Shown in pieces: positions 16,704 to 25,795 of a DNA stretch of 64,000 nt. The notes below the pieces were generated by a model, which made no database searches, was not told the origin of the DNA, and saw only the letters and a list, made by a program, of their open reading frames with translations. The first letter of the stretch is position 1; each line of letters begins with the position of its first letter. This DNA comes from Dyella_B sp035277725 (GTDB lineage Bacteria; Pseudomonadota; Gammaproteobacteria; Xanthomonadales; Rhodanobacteraceae): positions 1-64,000 of the forward strand of contig NZ_DATEJY010000106.1 in assembly GCF_035277725.1 (NCBI RefSeq), given 5' to 3'. The translations under genes were made by a program, and so were the position numbers.

Positions 16704-17819
16704 TCAGGCAATTCCATCACATGCGGAGATGTTGGGGTTCGCGTGCCATTTCACTGCAACCTGCAACGTCAACAGATCATCATGCGGATGCGTTCCAAAC
16801 GGCGCCGCCGCTCCCAACCTCAACGCAGCGGCGACATATGCCCATAGCGCCTCGGGAGGCGGCGCGTCGTCGGGCGGCGAGCCATCGGGACGCTGGCGGC
16901 CTGCCGCACCCGTTTTCACGTATTTGCCGATAACAGTAGCCGTACCGCCTTTGGCGTGATCCGCGCCGGGCAACGTACGGCTGAATTCACCCGTGAGCAG
17001 CGTGACAACGTTTTGTCCAGGCAAGGCCATCACGCGGCGAAGAAATGTATGCAGCGCGGGGGTGATGGGCGCCATGATCTGACGCGCGGCATCGCCCGCA
17101 TCATCGTGGTGCGTATCGAATTGCCGGTCTTGCCTGCCGGTATACGCAGGCTGTGCGAAAACAACCCCGGCGCCTTCGCGTACCAGCGCTTCGACGGCCG
17201 CGAACGTGTTGCGCTGGTTGTCGATCATCGCGTTGGCGCCGAACGCGCCATACGCCTCGCGGATGTCATTGAATTGCGCGATGGAGAGGGCGCGGCGTGC
17301 GTCGTCCAGTTTCACGATGTGCTCGAAATCGATGCCGTGTTCCGGCTCGGGACGAGCGGGGACGCCCACCGGCAAACCCAGATTGTTGACGATGGCGCAA
17401 CGCACGGCGCTGGGTGGCATCGCCGCGGCCATGCGCAACAGCTGGCTGCGTGAACCGGCCTGCAGCACCGCGGCGCGCGAATCATTGTGCGAATAAAGAC
17501 CATGCCTGAAATGCACCGATGCCATGTGCTGCAAGGCCACGGCGGGCAACGCGCCCAATGAACCGGCATCGACATAAAGCCCGTTACCCACGGATCGGAT
17601 GTTGTCCGCCGTGACGCCGAAGGCACCGTTGGCAAGGAAAGCATCCGCGCTGTTGAAAAGGCCGGCAGGGCCGCCGTTCAACCAGAACACCACCAGCGTT
17701 GGCCGTTCGCTGCCATCGCGACCTTTTGCCAGCAGCCTGGCGTCACCGAGTGCCAGTGCGCCGGCCGCGGCCATGCCGGCTTTGAGCAGATCGCGGCGTG
17801 TCATCGAATACGCAGCCAT
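16704..17819 (-). CDS. Tat-exported DUF1501-like protein
   Basis: A 371-residue protein with a twin-arginine signal (MTRRDLLKAGMAAAGALALG). The LVVFWLNGGPAGLFNSADAF opening and later HFRHGLYSHNDSRA, IVNNLGLPVG and LLTGEFSRTLPGADHAKGG segments match the DUF1501 pattern. DUF1501 proteins belong to the alkaline-phosphatase-like clan and have no established reaction. They are usually paired with a DUF1800 gene, which is not present here. The gene is divergent from the AraC regulator with 136 bases between. Whether it belongs to the molybdenum hydroxylase module is unknown. Confidence 0.75.
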   Translation of the reverse strand: MAAYSMTRRDLLKAGMAAAGALALGDARLLAKGRDGSERPTLVVFWLNGGPAGLFNSADAFLANGAFGVTADNIRSVGNGLYVDAGSLGALPAVALQHMASVHFRHGLYSHNDSRAAVLQAGSRSQLLRMAAAMPPSAVRCAIVNNLGLPVGVPARPEPEHGIDFEHIVKLDDARRALSIAQFNDIREAYGAFGANAMIDNQRNTFAAVEALVREGAGVVFAQPAYTGRQDRQFDTHHDDAGDAARQIMAPITPALHTFLRRVMALPGQNVVTLLTGEFSRTLPGADHAKGGTATVIGKYVKTGAAGRQRPDGSPPDDAPPPEALWAYVAAALRLGAAAPFGTHPHDDLLTLQVAVKWHANPNISACDGIA

Positions 17820-17955
17820 GGGGTGCCTCGTTTCTGTTCGGCGTAGGTGGGGAGTTCAAGCAAGCGGGTCAGTACGCAGTGATCGCCGCGTTATTGCCCG
17901 CACTGCCAGTCCGGGCTTAGCCTAGGCCGTCCGTTTTTCGAAAGGTGGTCATCCT

Positions 17956-18732
17956 GTGTCGCGTTTCGGACAACCTCTTCGCTACTCTTCGGCCTGGCCG
18001 ATCACCGCGCTTGCCAAGGAATACCCGCAGGGCTGGCACGTGGCGGTGCATCGGCATCGACGTGGCCAGCTGATCTACGCCACATCGGGCGTGATGCACG
18101 TGACCACCCGGGAAGGTATCTGGATCGTGCCGCCGCAGCGTTCGCTATGGATACCGGTCGGGATGCCGCATGAAATCCATATGGAAGGACAGGTGGCCGT
18201 ACGCATGCTCTACCTCGATCGCGCCACGAGCGCATCGTTCGGCACGCATTGCAAGGTGCTGACAGTGTCGAACTTGCTGCGCGAACTGATCCTGGCGGCG
18301 GTGCAGGCGCATGCGGAAAAACATCGGCAGCGCATAGGCATGCTCGCACCGCTGCTGCTGCATGAATTGCAAACGGCAGACGAAGTCGCCTTCCATATTC
18401 CGATGCCTTCGGATCCCCGCTTGAAGAGCGTATGCCAGCGCTTGCTCAACGGCACGTCGCATGCCGAAACATTGGAACAATTGGCGCTACGCGCAGGAGC
18501 AAGTAGCCGTACGCTGGCGCGCTTGTTCGAAAGCGAACTGCACATGTCGTTCGTGCGCTGGCGGCAGCATGTGCGGTTGGCCAGGGCGCTTAGCCAGATG
18601 AGCCGCGGATTCTCCATCAAGGCCGTTGCGCGCGACGCGGGTTATGCCAATTGCAGCGCCTTCAGCAGCATGTTTCATCGCGTGCTTGGCGTGACGCCTA
18701 CGGACTATATGCGGCATGCGGTGAAGTTGTGA
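17956..18732 (+). CDS. AraC-family regulator with N-terminal cupin
   Basis: A 258-residue protein. The N-terminal ~110 residues form a cupin-type sensor (VHRHRRGQLIYATSGVMHV, WIVPPQRSLWIPVGMPHEI). The C-terminal ~100 residues hold two helix-turn-helix units (LEQLALRAGASSRTLARLFE and SIKAVARDAGYANCSAFSSM, followed by FHRVLGVTPTDYM). Cupin-AraC proteins of this layout often control an adjacent divergent gene in response to a small molecule. Candidate targets are the DUF1501 gene next door and the molybdenum hydroxylase operon, which has direct repeats upstream. Confidence 0.93.
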   Translation: MSRFGQPLRYSSAWPITALAKEYPQGWHVAVHRHRRGQLIYATSGVMHVTTREGIWIVPPQRSLWIPVGMPHEIHMEGQVAVRMLYLDRATSASFGTHCKVLTVSNLLRELILAAVQAHAEKHRQRIGMLAPLLLHELQTADEVAFHIPMPSDPRLKSVCQRLLNGTSHAETLEQLALRAGASSRTLARLFESELHMSFVRWRQHVRLARALSQMSRGFSIKAVARDAGYANCSAFSSMFHRVLGVTPTDYMRHAVKL

Positions 18733-18795
18733 CGGCGATGGCAGATGGATGGCGTTGGGGTACGCTGCGCCAACCCAGCTACGATGCGTTGCCAC

Positions 18796-19413
18796 ATGCA
18801 CTACGACTCGCCCGTCATCCTCCTGCTCGCCGCCGGTGAAGGCAGCCGCTTCGGCGGCGCCAAACAGTTGGCGGAGATTGCCGGCGAGCCGATGGTTCGG
18901 CGCAGCGCGCGTGTACTGATGGAAACGGACATGCCGGTGCTGGTGGTAACCGGTGCTTATGCCGATGACGTCGAGGCCGTGCTCGACGATCTGCCGCTGA
19001 GCATGGTTCGCTGCGAAGCGTGGCAGCTGGGCATGGGCCATTCGCTCGCCGCGGGCGTGCGCGCCATGGCGCATACCTTTCCACAGGCATCGGCGGTGCT
19101 GGTGTGCCTGGCCGACCAACCCTTGCTCGACAGCGTGGCGCTTCAAGCCATGCTGCAACGACACCAGGCCGCGCCCCGGCAAATTCTGGCCAGCGAACAC
19201 AACGGCGTGCAGGGCCCGCCTGCCCTGTTCCCTCGCGATTGTTTCGAGGCCTTGGCGTCGCTTTCCGGTACGCATGGCGCGCGCCAACTGCTGCGACAGG
19301 AAGCAGCACGCGTCGAGCTTTTCAGCCCACCGGCATGGGTGGACGTCGATACACCGGAAGACCTGCAGCGGATACGAGCCATCCTGGCCAAATCCGGAGG
19401 CAGTCTTGGCTGA
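18796..19413 (+). CDS. MocA-type molybdenum cofactor cytidylyltransferase
   Basis: A 205-residue nucleotidyltransferase of the MobA-like fold. The NTP-binding loop reads LLAAGEGSRFGGAKQL, followed by VLVVTGAY, LVCLADQPLLD (metal-binding Asp region), GVQGPPALFPRDCF and WVDVDTPEDL. MocA transfers CMP to molybdopterin to give the cytosine-dinucleotide cofactor used by aldehyde-oxidase/IorAB-type enzymes, which fits the nearby hydroxylase. The start is uncertain: ATG at 18796 is chosen, ATG at 18784 is also possible, and neither has a clear ribosome site. It lies 63 bases downstream of the AraC gene. Confidence 0.85.
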   Translation: MHYDSPVILLLAAGEGSRFGGAKQLAEIAGEPMVRRSARVLMETDMPVLVVTGAYADDVEAVLDDLPLSMVRCEAWQLGMGHSLAAGVRAMAHTFPQASAVLVCLADQPLLDSVALQAMLQRHQAAPRQILASEHNGVQGPPALFPRDCFEALASLSGTHGARQLLRQEAARVELFSPPAWVDVDTPEDLQRIRAILAKSGGSLG

Positions 19414-19634
19414 CGACAAGCAGTCTGCCGGGACATCTGTTCTTTTTGCCGCATCTGAGTAAAGTCTTGAGTAGCTAGACGTTTCGCTTGCCATAATTGC
19501 TGCATCGCAATAATCCACGCAGGGCGGCGCACGATCGCGGTGTGAGCCCTTGAGGAACAGGTTGTTTTGCGGAGCCACACGCGAGGGACGAATCGGAGCA
19601 CGCACTCCATCCATTTCTTTGGGGAGTTCCGGCA

Positions 19635-20213
19635 ATGAGCAGCGAGCAAAGCATGGCGCGATTCTCGAATCCGGCGCCGTTGGGCCTGGCGGGTTTCGCG
19701 TTGACTACGTGGTTGTTGAGCATGATCAACGCTGGCTGGTTCAGCGGCGACGCGATGAACATGGTGTTGGCGGTCGCCATGGCGTATGGCGGCACGGCAC
19801 AGATGATCGCAGGCGTGATGGAGTTGCCGCGTGGCAATACGTTTGGCGCGACGGCGTTCGTGAGTTACGGCGCCTTCTGGTGGTCGTTCGCGCTGTTTGC
19901 TCTGTTTCTGCATGACAAGGTGCCGGCCGCTTTCGTGGGCTGGTACCTCTTCATGTGGGGCGTTTTCACGTTCTACATGTGGCTTGGCACGCTGCGTGGC
20001 GTACGCGCGGTGCAGCTGATTTTTCTGGCGCTGTGGATCACCTTCTTCCTGCTCGCCGCCAGCGAGTGGACCGGCATGAAGAGTCTGCACGTGGCCGGCG
20101 GGTACACGGGTCTGATCACGGCGCTGCTGGCGTTTTACGTATCGGCGGCGGAAATCATCAACGAGTCGCACAAGCGGGAAGTGCTGCCGGTGGGGACACC
20201 ACGCGCCACATAA
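19635..20213 (+). CDS. satP: Acetate/succinate transporter, GPR1/FUN34/YaaH family
   Basis: A 192-residue protein with six predicted transmembrane helices. It carries the diagnostic NPAPLGLAGFALTTWLLS motif at about residues 14-31, and AYGGTAQMIAGVMELPRGNTFG matches the family's conserved second helix region. It should move acetate (and perhaps succinate) by proton symport. GGGGAG lies 8 bases upstream of the ATG. The next gene, a porin, starts 29 bases downstream, so the two are probably cotranscribed. The 221-base upstream gap has a short inverted repeat (ATTGC-N6-GCAAT, 19496-19511), a possible control site. Confidence 0.93.
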   Translation: MSSEQSMARFSNPAPLGLAGFALTTWLLSMINAGWFSGDAMNMVLAVAMAYGGTAQMIAGVMELPRGNTFGATAFVSYGAFWWSFALFALFLHDKVPAAFVGWYLFMWGVFTFYMWLGTLRGVRAVQLIFLALWITFFLLAASEWTGMKSLHVAGGYTGLITALLAFYVSAAEIINESHKREVLPVGTPRAT

Positions 20214-20242
20214 AACACAGCGATAACGATAAGGAGCACACC

Positions 20243-21670
20243 ATGAAACGACATGCCTTGTTTCTTGCTCTTGCCACGCTGGGACTTACTGCCACCGCGC
20301 CCGCTTTCGCACAGAAGAACGACAAGCGGGATGCGGAAATCAAAGCGCTGAAAGCGCTGGTCGAAAAGCAGCAGCAACAACTCAATCAACAGCAACAGGA
20401 CCTGCAGCAACTGCACGATGCGCTGACCCAATTGCAGAACCAGCAGACGCAACAGCAGACCCAGATCCAGCAAACACAGCAGGTACAGGCAGCGCAGGCA
20501 AAAACCATTGCGGCCGTGCCTGCCAAGCCAACCTTTACCAGTTCGCCGGGCGTATCCGTGGCGCTGCATGGTTTTATCAACGCCACTGCGTTTACACAAA
20601 GCAAGAGCTTCACCTACGGCAATGGCCAGAATGCCGAATATCCGATCCCCGGATCGAAGGGGCAGCTCAGCGGCGTCGACGTGCGCAATACACGTTTCTG
20701 GCTGGATTTGACCGGCGGAAAGATCGCCGGCGACTGGATCGGCGGCGGGCATCTGGAAATGGATTTCTTCGGCGGCAACAACGGCACCGGCGGTTATTCG
20801 ATGGAGCAGCCCCTGCCGCGCCTGCGCCAAGCCTACATGACGCTGGAAAACCCGGTGACCGGCAGCAGCTTCAAGATCGGTCAGATGTGGGACCTGATCT
20901 TCCCGCTGGATGACTTGCCGATATCCATCAGCCATATCGCCTTCCCGCTCGGCTATGGCACCGGCATCATCGGCTGGCGCTTCCCCGGCATCATCTTCTC
21001 GCAGGATCTCAATCACGGTACCGCCGGCCCGCTTTGGCGCCTGGATCTGGCCGCGTTCTCGGGTACCTGGAATGGCCCAGGCAGCCCGATCAATTACATC
21101 AGTGCCGGCAATGCCAACTTCCGTCCGCAACTTGAAGCGAAGCTGCACGTGGAGCAACCGAAGGAGTGGCTGCTGTTCGCGGCGGCGCATTGGAGCCAGA
21201 TCAACCTGGCCGGTGTCGGCGGCAGCTCGCCGACACCGATCAAGCGCGAGTTTGCCAGCACGGCGTTCGAAGTCGGCGGGCAATGGACACCCGGCGCGTG
21301 GACGTTCAAAGGGGTGGGTTATACAGGCCGCGGCATCGGGCAGATCTTTGGCGATCTCTCGCAATTCGGCGACATCAAGGACACCGGCGGCTACGTGATG
21401 GGCGGCTACAAGTTCACCCCGAACTGGAGCGCCAACCTGTTCTATTCGATGAGCAAGCCCGATTCGAACGACGTGATCCGCTGGTTGAACAACGGCGCCA
21501 CCGGCTTGCTGAAGAACCGCCAGACGGCGGCGAACCTGATGTACAGCGTGGGCGATTATTCGTTTGCGCTGGAGTGGATTCACGCGATTCTCAATGCCAC
21601 CACCAATGGAAAGAATCGCGCGCAGACGAGCGGAAATCAGGTGAATGTGAGTGCGTATTACAAGTTCTGA
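20243..21670 (+). CDS. DcaP-like outer membrane porin
   Basis: A 475-residue protein starting at the ATG at 20243, with AAGGAG 6 bases upstream. It has a signal peptide (ATAPAFAQK) and then a Gln-rich coiled coil at about residues 30-85. A beta-barrel domain follows, containing VALHGFINATAF, FWLDLTGGKIAGDWIGG and LRQAYMTLENPVTGSSFKIGQ, and ending in YKF with a C-terminal aromatic. A periplasmic coiled coil before the barrel is typical of DcaP-like trimeric porins for dicarboxylates. With satP immediately upstream, a role in admitting small organic acids is reasonable but unproven. Confidence 0.82.
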   Translation: MKRHALFLALATLGLTATAPAFAQKNDKRDAEIKALKALVEKQQQQLNQQQQDLQQLHDALTQLQNQQTQQQTQIQQTQQVQAAQAKTIAAVPAKPTFTSSPGVSVALHGFINATAFTQSKSFTYGNGQNAEYPIPGSKGQLSGVDVRNTRFWLDLTGGKIAGDWIGGGHLEMDFFGGNNGTGGYSMEQPLPRLRQAYMTLENPVTGSSFKIGQMWDLIFPLDDLPISISHIAFPLGYGTGIIGWRFPGIIFSQDLNHGTAGPLWRLDLAAFSGTWNGPGSPINYISAGNANFRPQLEAKLHVEQPKEWLLFAAAHWSQINLAGVGGSSPTPIKREFASTAFEVGGQWTPGAWTFKGVGYTGRGIGQIFGDLSQFGDIKDTGGYVMGGYKFTPNWSANLFYSMSKPDSNDVIRWLNNGATGLLKNRQTAANLMYSVGDYSFALEWIHAILNATTNGKNRAQTSGNQVNVSAYYKF

Positions 21671-21691
21671 GGATTAGCCAGGACGACGCCC

Positions 21692-21765
21692 GTAGGTTGG
21701 GGGGCAAACCCCAACATTGCCATCCTCATCGGCATGGCGATGTTGGGGTTTGCACCCCAACCTAC
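21692..21765. repeat. REP-like palindrome, GTAG...CTAC
   Basis: GTAGGTTGGGG, CCCCAAC, then GTTGGGGTTTGCACCCCAAC and CTAC, between the convergent porin and regulator genes. It is a near-twin of the elements at 39315 and 39599. Confidence 0.8.
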
Positions 21766-21769
21766 ACTA

Positions 21770-24112
21770 CTAATACAAAAACACCGACGCCTCCGACGGC
21801 AACACGCGATCACCCGCAAGCTGGCGCGCCTTGCTCTGATATTGCTCCGCATATGGCATCTGGCCCAGCGCGCGATACACGCAGGCTTGCGCCCACGCCG
21901 CGCGCCAATCCACCTGGCTCCAGGTCGACAGCTTGCCGCTGATGGAGGCGGCGTCTTCCACTTTGCCGGCGGCGATCAACGCCTGCGTGTAAACCTGGGC
22001 GACGTCGACGATGAGTTCCGGCACGCCGTATGCATCGGCCTTGCTCATGGCTAGCTTCAACTGATCCAGCGCTTGATCGTGCCGGCCTTCGCTCCACGCC
22101 TCAGCCGCTTGCGCGCGCAACAGCAGGATATCGATCCATTCGTCCCGCGCTGGTAGCCCGGCTGCCCAGGTCTGCAAGGCATCGACGGCATCTTTGAATT
22201 CCTTCGTCTTGCCGGCGCGCTGCATCACCAGCGCGTTGGTAAGCCACGCAGAGGCGTAATCGTGGTTGTCGTTGTTTCTTTCCAGCAGTGGCTTGTCCAT
22301 CGCCTTGCCGATCCAGGACTGGGCGGCCTGGATATCGTTGCGTTGCAAGGCGAGCTTGGCCAACAGGACGTAGACCGTATCCTGCAAACCCGGCTCGCCC
22401 TGGGGATCGCTTGCAATCTGCGTGAGCACGCTTTCGAGCAGGTCGTTCGCTTCGGCGGTGCGGCCGTTGTTGGCCAATGCCTGCGCCCGCTCGTAGGCGA
22501 GGAGGTGACGGGAAATCCGATCCTCGATACCCCAATGCTTCTGCTGCAATGGCCAATAAATATCCGTGGCGGCCAGCTCCTCGGCATACTGCAGCAGCAT
22601 CCGCCGCGCGATGGCCAGTTGCATCAGTATGTCGGGCATCTGCCGGCGCATGCCCATGCGTTGATATTCATCATAGGCACGCTGCAACACTGGAATGGCC
22701 TGCGCAAACTGTCCTCGCCTCATCGCCACTTCTGCTATGGCCCCATCCATATCGAGCGCTGCCACGTCATAGGAGTCCAGTGCATAGTTGGCGCGAGCAA
22801 GACCGAAATCCGCCTGTGCCTGGTCGAGCTTGCCCTGGACTTTTTCCAGTTCACCGCGCTGGGCGTAAGCAAAGGCCAGATAGGTTTTGTTGGACTGCTT
22901 TTGCAGGAGCGCTACCGCTTCGCTCAAGGCGACGACGCCTTCGGCATATTTGTGTTCGCGATAATAGACGTAGTACTGCTGCGCCAGTACCCTGCCGCGC
23001 AACGTGGGTTGTTCGTCGGCTGGCAGACGTTGCAACAGATCGGCCAGCCCCTGCTTGCAAGGAGCGAGTTCGTCCTCGCTGCAATGAAATACAGCTTTGG
23101 CATAGTCGAACTCAGGCATCTCGCGAATATTGGCCGGCGCCTTGTCGATCAGCTCGCGCGCGACGTCGCTGGAACCGGCATTGGTCGCCACGTCGATGCG
23201 CATCAGGTATTCCTCCTTGGCATCATCCGTCGTCGGCGCGGCGGGTCTTACCGCCACGCCCATCTGCGCCAACAGCCGGGTATTGGCCCAGCGCGCAGCG
23301 TTCAGCACGTTGTCGGTCGACGATTCCGCCTGCCATGTGCGGCCGTCGGCCGTGCGGGCATCCAGGTGCACATGCCACTGTTTGTCGACCAGGGTGACCC
23401 GTGGATGGATCACCAGGGCGAAGGTGTCCAAGTGCGGATTGCCGCCGGGCTGGTCGAGCAGGCTCAGCACGGTCTGGCTGCTTTCGACGGGAATCCGTGC
23501 GTCGTGCAATTCGTTGGAGAGCAGGCCCATCAGCCCGAAGCGCAACCATTTCCAGTCCGCCGGCGCATTCACCTCGGCCGGCAGCACGATCGCCACGCCT
23601 TGCCCAAGACGCAAGGGTTGGCGCACGGCCGACCAGCGCCAATATCCCACCGCGGCGGCAAGCATGCATAGCGCTGCGATCCACAGCGCACGACCTCGCC
23701 ACGGCGATGGCTGTAAACCTGGCGCAGGCAACGGTTCGACCAGCACATCTGGAGAGGACGCCGGCACCTGCTCGGCAGTTTCGCCGGGCATGTCCGCAAC
23801 GACCGTGTCGAGCATCCAACGATAACCCACGCGCGGAATGGTGCGGATGCAGCGTTGCCCGGCACCGGCATCGCCCAGCGCGCGCCGCAGCCGGACAATG
23901 GTTTGCGCCAGCAGGTTGTCACTGACGTCCACGCGCCCCCACACTGCGGACACCAGCTCGTCCTTGCCGACGGCGCGTTCGCGATGCTCGATCAGATACG
24001 TCAGGCAACCGAAAGCGTTGGCCGCGATGGTGACCGCCTCGCCGTTGCGCGTCAGCTCCCGTGCAACGGGGTCAAGGCAAAAGTCGCCAAAGTAATAGAC
24101 TCGCTTCCCCAT
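21770..24112 (-). CDS. CadC-like winged-helix regulator with TPR sensor
   Basis: A 780-residue protein. It has an N-terminal OmpR/PhoB-type winged helix at about residues 1-105 (VYYFGDFCLDPVARELTRNG, ERAVGKDELVSAVWGR, QTIVRLRRALGD, IPRVGYRWM), then a Pro-rich linker. One transmembrane segment lies near residue 155 (ALWIAALCMLAAAVGYWRW). About 550 periplasmic residues with TPR-like helical repeats follow. The layout is that of CadC/ToxR-type one-component regulators that bind DNA directly from the membrane. Start ATG 24112 has AAGG about 8 bases upstream. The signal and targets are unknown. A palindrome at 24179-24200 upstream may be its own operator. Confidence 0.85.
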   Translation of the reverse strand: MGKRVYYFGDFCLDPVARELTRNGEAVTIAANAFGCLTYLIEHRERAVGKDELVSAVWGRVDVSDNLLAQTIVRLRRALGDAGAGQRCIRTIPRVGYRWMLDTVVADMPGETAEQVPASSPDVLVEPLPAPGLQPSPWRGRALWIAALCMLAAAVGYWRWSAVRQPLRLGQGVAIVLPAEVNAPADWKWLRFGLMGLLSNELHDARIPVESSQTVLSLLDQPGGNPHLDTFALVIHPRVTLVDKQWHVHLDARTADGRTWQAESSTDNVLNAARWANTRLLAQMGVAVRPAAPTTDDAKEEYLMRIDVATNAGSSDVARELIDKAPANIREMPEFDYAKAVFHCSEDELAPCKQGLADLLQRLPADEQPTLRGRVLAQQYYVYYREHKYAEGVVALSEAVALLQKQSNKTYLAFAYAQRGELEKVQGKLDQAQADFGLARANYALDSYDVAALDMDGAIAEVAMRRGQFAQAIPVLQRAYDEYQRMGMRRQMPDILMQLAIARRMLLQYAEELAATDIYWPLQQKHWGIEDRISRHLLAYERAQALANNGRTAEANDLLESVLTQIASDPQGEPGLQDTVYVLLAKLALQRNDIQAAQSWIGKAMDKPLLERNNDNHDYASAWLTNALVMQRAGKTKEFKDAVDALQTWAAGLPARDEWIDILLLRAQAAEAWSEGRHDQALDQLKLAMSKADAYGVPELIVDVAQVYTQALIAAGKVEDAASISGKLSTWSQVDWRAAWAQACVYRALGQMPYAEQYQSKARQLAGDRVLPSEASVFLY

Positions 24113-24178
24113 GCGCGGACCTTGTCGTTGAAGGGCACCTGACCTGCGCGTTGGATAGCCAAACGGCGGGATGGTTTT

Positions 24179-24200
24179 GTTGCGTGATACATATCGCAAC
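24179..24200. promoter_or_regulatory. Palindrome upstream of the CadC-like gene
   Basis: GTTGCG and CGCAAC arms separated by 10 bases (TGATACATAT), 67-88 bases upstream of the regulator start. Its position fits an operator or activator site. The factor is unknown. Confidence 0.35.
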
Positions 24201-24285
24201 ATTGTTGGGGGATTATCGCAAAGTGTACGCGACCTAGGCCGATGTCACGGGGACGAAGCACGCATCTCAATCACGCCAAAAACAG

Positions 24286-24321
24286 CTCCCTCCCCTGTTT
24301 GCAAGGGGAGGGCTGGGGGCG
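24286..24321. repeat. CTCCCTCCCC/GGGGAGGG hairpin repeat
   Basis: CTCCCTCCCCTGTTTGC and AAGGGGAGGGCTGGGGG, between the nodT-type gene and the regulator promoter. The same family occurs at about 29881, 30026, 55232 and 55315. It may stop read-through from the efflux operon. Confidence 0.6.
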
Positions 24322-24342
24322 AATACCAAGTGCACATCTACG

Positions 24343-25788
24343 TTACTTCTCGCTGTAACCACCACCCAGCGCATCAATCAACCGGATCGAAAGATCCGCC
24401 TGCTGGCTCTGCAACAGCGCCAAACGCTGGTCGGTCAGCAGCAATTGCTGGCGGCTGGTCAACGGCGTCAGCGGACCGCTTACGCCGCCCTTGTATGCCG
24501 CCAACGCATCGCGCCAGCTCTTCTCGGCGTCCTGTTTCGCACGCTGTTCCAAGGTGATCTGCGTACGCACGGATGCCAGTGCGGAAACCAGATCCGACAC
24601 TTCGTTCACCGCACCGATCAACTGGCTGTTGTAGTGCGCTACCGCCGCGTCGTAACGCGCATCCGCGCCGGCAAGATTAGCGCGCAAACGGCCGCCATCG
24701 AAGATCGGCAAGCTCAAGGCCGGACCGACCGAATACGTGCGCGCCGGCAATTGAAACACGTTGGTGCTGCCACCCACGGCAAGAAAACCGGCCATCGCGC
24801 TCAGGCTGATGTTGGGCAGGAACTGCGTCTTGGCGGCCTTGATGTCCTGCGAGGCGGCCTCGACTTGCCAACGTGCAGCAACCAGGTCGGCACGGCGGCC
24901 GATCAAATCCACTTGCAGCTGATCCGGTATCGCCACCAGGCCTGCATCAAGCATATGTGGACGCGCAATGCTCAAGCCGCGATCCGGCCCCTGCCCCAGC
25001 AATACAGAAAGAGCGCTGCGCGCGGCATCGATGGCGCGATCGGCCTGTGCCTTCTGCTGTTCGGCGCTCGCCGCCTGCGAATCGGCGAAGGCTTCCTGCT
25101 GTGTCGTGCCGAGGCCGCCGGCTACCAGCCGACGCGTCAGCCTCAAGGTCTGCGAGGTGCGTTGCAGTTCGCCTTCGGCGACATCCTGCTCGGCGAAGGC
25201 ATAACCCAATTGCACGTACGCGCGCGCCACGTTCACCGAGAGCTGGATGCGCGCCGCGCGCGCTTCAATCTCCGCCGCACGCGTACGGCCGAGTGCGGCT
25301 TCCCATGCATCGCGCTTCCCGCCCCATAGATCGATATCCCAGGAGAAATTCGCGGTCACGGATTTGCCCCAGGCGAAATGGCCCAGCACATACGGCGGGT
25401 AGATCGGGTCCTTCAGGGACAAACGGCTGCCCTCCGCACCCGCTTCGAGATCGGCGCCCGGCAACCGCGCGGCATAGGCTTCATCCGTCACCGCCTGCGC
25501 CTGCCGTGCACGCGCTTGGGCTTCGTCCAGGCTGGGATTGTTCTTGAGCGCTTCCTCGATCAGCGTGCTCAGCTGCGGATCGCCGAAGCGGGTCCACCAA
25601 TCCTGCGCCGGCCATGCGGTCGGGCTGAGCGGGACGTTGGCGAAACTTTGTTCGCTCTTGAGACTGCGCGCGTCGAGCGTCTTGCCGGTGGGATGCAAAC
25701 CGCCCGGTGTGGCGCAACCGGCGAGCGCGCCGCATAACGCCAGCGTGGCGGCAATGGATAAACGGAAAACGGGATTCACGTTACGCAT
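24343..25788 (-). CDS. NodT-family outer membrane efflux lipoprotein
   Basis: A 481-residue TolC-like channel subunit. The signal peptide ends in a lipobox (LALCGALAGCATPGG), so the mature protein starts with an acylated Cys. Two OEP repeats are visible (NNPSLDEAQARARQAQAVTDEAY; RADLVAARWQVEAASQDIKAAK with FLPNISLSAMAGF). It forms the outer-membrane duct for the HlyD and FUSC components encoded upstream. The chosen ATG is 7 bases after the HlyD stop; a longer start would overlap that gene. It is last in the efflux operon. Confidence 0.92.
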   Translation of the reverse strand: MRNVNPVFRLSIAATLALCGALAGCATPGGLHPTGKTLDARSLKSEQSFANVPLSPTAWPAQDWWTRFGDPQLSTLIEEALKNNPSLDEAQARARQAQAVTDEAYAARLPGADLEAGAEGSRLSLKDPIYPPYVLGHFAWGKSVTANFSWDIDLWGGKRDAWEAALGRTRAAEIEARAARIQLSVNVARAYVQLGYAFAEQDVAEGELQRTSQTLRLTRRLVAGGLGTTQQEAFADSQAASAEQQKAQADRAIDAARSALSVLLGQGPDRGLSIARPHMLDAGLVAIPDQLQVDLIGRRADLVAARWQVEAASQDIKAAKTQFLPNISLSAMAGFLAVGGSTNVFQLPARTYSVGPALSLPIFDGGRLRANLAGADARYDAAVAHYNSQLIGAVNEVSDLVSALASVRTQITLEQRAKQDAEKSWRDALAAYKGGVSGPLTPLTSRQQLLLTDQRLALLQSQQADLSIRLIDALGGGYSEK

Positions 25789-25795
25789 GGCCGCT